From NCBI GenBank assembly GCA_012799155.1, contig JAAZLV010000297.1:1-9899 (forward strand): DNA of 9,899 bases. Direction: 5' to 3'. Below, piece by piece: positions 7,696 to 9,899 of the stretch; position 1 is the stretch's first letter; the number at the start of each line of letters is the position of its first letter. The translations under genes and the position numbers were made by a program. Under the pieces are notes generated by a model. That model searched no databases and was not told the origin of the DNA. It worked only from the letters and a program-made list of their open reading frames with translations. Source of the stretch: Bacteroidales bacterium (lineage in GTDB: Bacteria > Bacteroidota > Bacteroidia > Bacteroidales > Dysgonomonadaceae).

Positions 7696-9051
7696 TTAAA
7701 AACTGAACACAGTCTCTTTAAAAATTTCACTCACGGTGGGATGAGGGAATACAACCTCCTGCATCTCTTTCAGGGTCATCTCCTGTTCAATGGCCATACA
7801 GGCACCATAAATGATCTCACTGGAGGGATTGCCCAGCATATGTACTCCAATCACCTCACCATGCTTCTCTCCTACCAGCACCTTACAGAGACCGTTACCA
7901 CCCTCGTTCTCGGCGACGAAACGACCCGCATATGCCATAGACAGCTTGGCTACCTTGTAGGCAATTTTCTTTTCTTTGGCCGACTCCTCGGTTTCTCCCA
8001 CGCCAGCGACCTCAGGGTTGGTGTAGACCACACCGGGGATGGCATTGTAGCGCATTATGTCATTTCTACCGGTGAGGTTGTTGACCACTACCTCCCCTTC
8101 GCGGCTGGCAGTATGGGCCAGTAACGAGAATCCAGTGACATCACCAGCGGCAAAAACACCAGGTACGTTGGTCCGCATCTTCTCATCCACTTTGATGCCA
8201 TTGCGCAACAATTCTACACCTATTTTCTCCAGTCCGAAGCCCTGGGTGACAGGGCGGCGACCTACACTCAGCAAGATCTTATCACCCTCAACCTTATGTA
8301 TTTCCCCATCTTTCTCAAAAATCACATTTTTGCCTTCTACCTGTACAACTTTGGCATTAAGGTTGAATGCAATTCCTTTTTTGGCATAGATGCCACGAAG
8401 CATGGCAGATATCTCGAAATCAAGTCCTCCCAGGATCTCAGGCAACATCTCAATTACAGTCACCTTCGTTCCCAGGCTGTTGAAAAAGCTGGCAAACTCC
8501 ATCCCAATCACACCACCACCAATTACAACCAGTGATGCAGGGCGTTCGGTCATCTCCAGAATCTCACGATTGGTAAGAACCACATCACCTGCCTCTTTCA
8601 ACCCGGGTATGGGCGGCACAGAAGCCTCAGAACCGGTACATACCAGCAGGTTCTTGCCCGTATACATTTCGCCGTTGCAGCTAACTTCTATTCCTACGGC
8701 AGAACGTCCTTCAATCATTGCATCCCCTTTTACAACTGTCACCTTGTTGGCTTTCATCTTGCTTTCTACACCAGAAACTAACTTTCGGACTACTTTCTTC
8801 TTGCGGGAAATCATCTTTTCATAGTCGAATCGGATGTTGTCTCCAAAAACACCATACTTATCACCATGAAGTGCATTCTCATAGATTTTTGCCCCATAAA
8901 GCAGCGTCTTGGTCGGGATACACCCTTCATTCAGACAGACTCCGCCCATTGCTTTCTTCTCAAAAAGAACCACATTCAAACCGTTGTGACCGGCTCTCTC
9001 TGCCGCTACATAGCCGGCGGGGCCACCGCCGATGATCAGTAAATCTATCAT
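7696..9051 (-). CDS. lpdA: Dihydrolipoyl dehydrogenase (E3)
   Basis: This 451-aa flavoprotein reoxidises the dihydrolipoyl group of E2 and transfers electrons to NAD+. The FAD-binding motif GGGPAG is at residues 8-13. The redox-active disulfide lies in CLNEGCIPTK (Cys39 and Cys44). The NAD-binding motif GGGVIG (178-183) is followed by Glu201, which fits NAD use. The second FAD motif AAGD sits at 301-304. The C-terminal interface domain ends with HPTVSE, giving the His437-Glu442 dyad that acts at the active site of the partner subunit. Length and motif order are standard, and there is no N-terminal lipoyl domain. It lies between E2 (116 bp upstream) and fused E1 (62 bp downstream), so it is probably the dedicated E3 of this complex, although E3 enzymes can be shared among complexes. 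The ATG start has an A-rich leader and no Shine-Dalgarno sequence. Confidence 0.97.
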   Translation of the reverse strand: MIDLLIIGGGPAGYVAAERAGHNGLNVVLFEKKAMGGVCLNEGCIPTKTLLYGAKIYENALHGDKYGVFGDNIRFDYEKMISRKKKVVRKLVSGVESKMKANKVTVVKGDAMIEGRSAVGIEVSCNGEMYTGKNLLVCTGSEASVPPIPGLKEAGDVVLTNREILEMTERPASLVVIGGGVIGMEFASFFNSLGTKVTVIEMLPEILGGLDFEISAMLRGIYAKKGIAFNLNAKVVQVEGKNVIFEKDGEIHKVEGDKILLSVGRRPVTQGFGLEKIGVELLRNGIKVDEKMRTNVPGVFAAGDVTGFSLLAHTASREGEVVVNNLTGRNDIMRYNAIPGVVYTNPEVAGVGETEESAKEKKIAYKVAKLSMAYAGRFVAENEGGNGLCKVLVGEKHGEVIGVHMLGNPSSEIIYGACMAIEQEMTLKEMQEVVFPHPTVSEIFKETVFSF

Positions 9052-9134
9052 TGTTGTGTAATTTTAGTTATTCGTTTATTGGTTATATGCATTGCCTATG
9101 TGCTGTTAGCGATTAGATTTCTTTAATTTAATTT

Positions 9135-9165
9135 AAAAAATCACAATATGAGCACATCATCATAT
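9135..9165 (-). terminator. Weak AT-rich hairpin plus T-run after the E2 gene
   Basis: Immediately downstream of the E2 stop codon, 6-base arms (ATATGA / TCATAT, 9146-9165) flank an 8-base loop, followed after five bases by a run of six T residues on the transcribed strand (9140-9135). The stem is AT-rich and weak, so at best it is an inefficient terminator or attenuator that lowers expression of downstream genes relative to E2. The rest of the 116-bp gap is AT-rich with no recognisable Bacteroidota promoter (no TAnnTTTG). Confidence 0.22.
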
Positions 9166-9167
9166 CT

Positions 9168-9899
9168 TCAATTCAGCACATCAATATCCAGCGTTTCGAT
9201 CTCAATAGCGATCTGTTTAAGGAAACGGGTTGCTTCTCCACCGTCAAGTGATCTGTGGTCGTAAGTGAGACTCAGACCTATAAAAGGTACAAAAGCATAA
9301 ACTCCGTCACCCAGATCCTTGGGACGCGGAACAATTGTATTTACCCCAAGAATGGCTGATTGCGGGAGATTGATAACCGGTGTAAACATCTCCACCCCGT
9401 AGTTGCCCAGGTTTGACACCGTAAAGGAACCGGCTTCAGGCGAGAGGATGTCAGGATTTATGCTTCCGTTCCTGCAGGCGGCAGCTATTTCTTTCAACTG
9501 TGCAGCCAGACCAGCAATGGAAAGATCATCGGCATTGCGCACAACAGGCACCATTAACCCACGATCGGTATCCACCGCGAGACCCAAATGAACCTTATGG
9601 AAGTAACGTGTCTTATCACCTAAGAAATGCGTGTTTACATTGGGGAATTTTTTCAATGCTTTGATTACTGCAAAGCAAACCATATCGTTAAGGGTGATAT
9701 TGACAGATAAAGTTCCCGCTTCCAGGGCGACTTTTACTTTTTTGCGCAATTCGAGGATACGTCGTGCATCTGCACCCAGATGATGGGTAAGCTGTGCCGA
9801 ATTTTGAAGAGACGCATGCATGGAACGGGCTATCAGTTTACGGATATTGGATATGTTCCGTTCTTCGTAATCCTTTCCGTAGACGTCATTATGTGGAGC
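9168..9899 (-). CDS. Dihydrolipoamide acyltransferase (E2) catalytic domain, N-terminus beyond window edge
   Basis: The frame is open from the right edge to a TGA at 9168, giving 243 visible C-terminal residues; an internal ATG at 9821 is not the true start, because 26 upstream codons are open and conserved. The segment begins in the linker before the catalytic core (YEERNISNIRKLIARSM at about residues 11-27), the typical entry to the 2-oxo acid dehydrogenase acyltransferase fold, and continues with the AQLTHHL stretch. The catalytic HxxxDG motif is intact as DHRSLDGG (His215 and Asp219 of the visible part). The lipoyl and E1/E3-binding domains must lie outside the window. The protein forms the core of the complex, moving the acyl group from E1 to coenzyme A. 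Its gene precedes E3 and fused E1 on the same strand. The acyl specificity (acetyl, branched-chain or other) cannot be told from this fragment. Confidence 0.95.
   Translation of the reverse strand, partial: APHNDVYGKDYEERNISNIRKLIARSMHASLQNSAQLTHHLGADARRILELRKKVKVALEAGTLSVNITLNDMVCFAVIKALKKFPNVNTHFLGDKTRYFHKVHLGLAVDTDRGLMVPVVRNADDLSIAGLAAQLKEIAAACRNGSINPDILSPEAGSFTVSNLGNYGVEMFTPVINLPQSAILGVNTIVPRPKDLGDGVYAFVPFIGLSLTYDHRSLDGGEATRFLKQIAIEIETLDIDVLN

Noticed and set aside
7669..8124. 151-codon plus-strand open frame opposite lpdA
   Set aside because: Antisense shadow of the conserved E3 C-terminal domain, including its HPT motif; no independent support.
9168..9821. E2 as a 217-aa protein starting at ATG 9821
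   Set aside because: The 26 codons upstream are open and match the conserved lead-in to the acyltransferase domain, so the gene continues past the window edge.

Overview
All seven protein genes in this window lie on the minus strand, head to tail and tightly packed, so the region reads as one operon (or two adjacent transcription units) transcribed from right to left. Spacing ranges from a 4-bp overlap to gaps of 0, 16, 56, 62 and 116 bp. No gene-free stretch exceeds 120 bp. I see no RNA genes, mobile elements, CRISPR arrays or plus-strand genes. Both window edges cut through genes: the first gene transcribed (right edge) lacks its N-terminus and the last (left edge) lacks its C-terminus.

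The organism is most likely a member of the Bacteroidota. Most start codons are preceded by A-rich leaders (ACAACA-ATG, ACAAACA-ATG) instead of Shine-Dalgarno sequences, and the protein family versions look Bacteroidota-like. This assignment is inferred from style and not proven.

Layout in transcription order. (1) The C-terminal catalytic domain of a dihydrolipoamide acyltransferase, E2 (9899-9168). (2) Dihydrolipoyl dehydrogenase, E3 (9051-7696). (3) A single-chain fusion of the alpha and beta subunits of a thiamine-diphosphate 2-oxo acid dehydrogenase, E1 (7633-5174). Together these form a complete 2-oxo acid dehydrogenase complex. With no gap the operon continues into (4) an unusual PHP-like protein with some altered metal-ligand motifs (5173-3965). 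Then come (5) a class II aldolase fused to a short-chain dehydrogenase, of the rhamnulose-1-phosphate aldolase/lactaldehyde dehydrogenase type (3968-2007), (6) a medium-chain zinc dehydrogenase resembling L-sorbose-1-phosphate reductase (1990-716), and (7) a second, free-standing class II aldolase (659 to the left edge).

The gene set suggests a dedicated catabolic route. A sugar, sugar alcohol or deoxy-sugar would be oxidised or reduced at a polyol/ketose stage (MDR enzyme), cleaved by class II aldolases to a triose phosphate and a short aldehyde, and the fragment oxidised by the SDR domain. A derived 2-oxo acid (or acetoin-like compound) would then be converted to an acyl-CoA by the linked E1-E2-E3 complex. 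The substrate cannot be read from the sequence. The coupling of a private 2-oxo acid dehydrogenase complex to sugar-phosphate aldolases through an unassigned PHP-like protein is the most interesting feature of the window.
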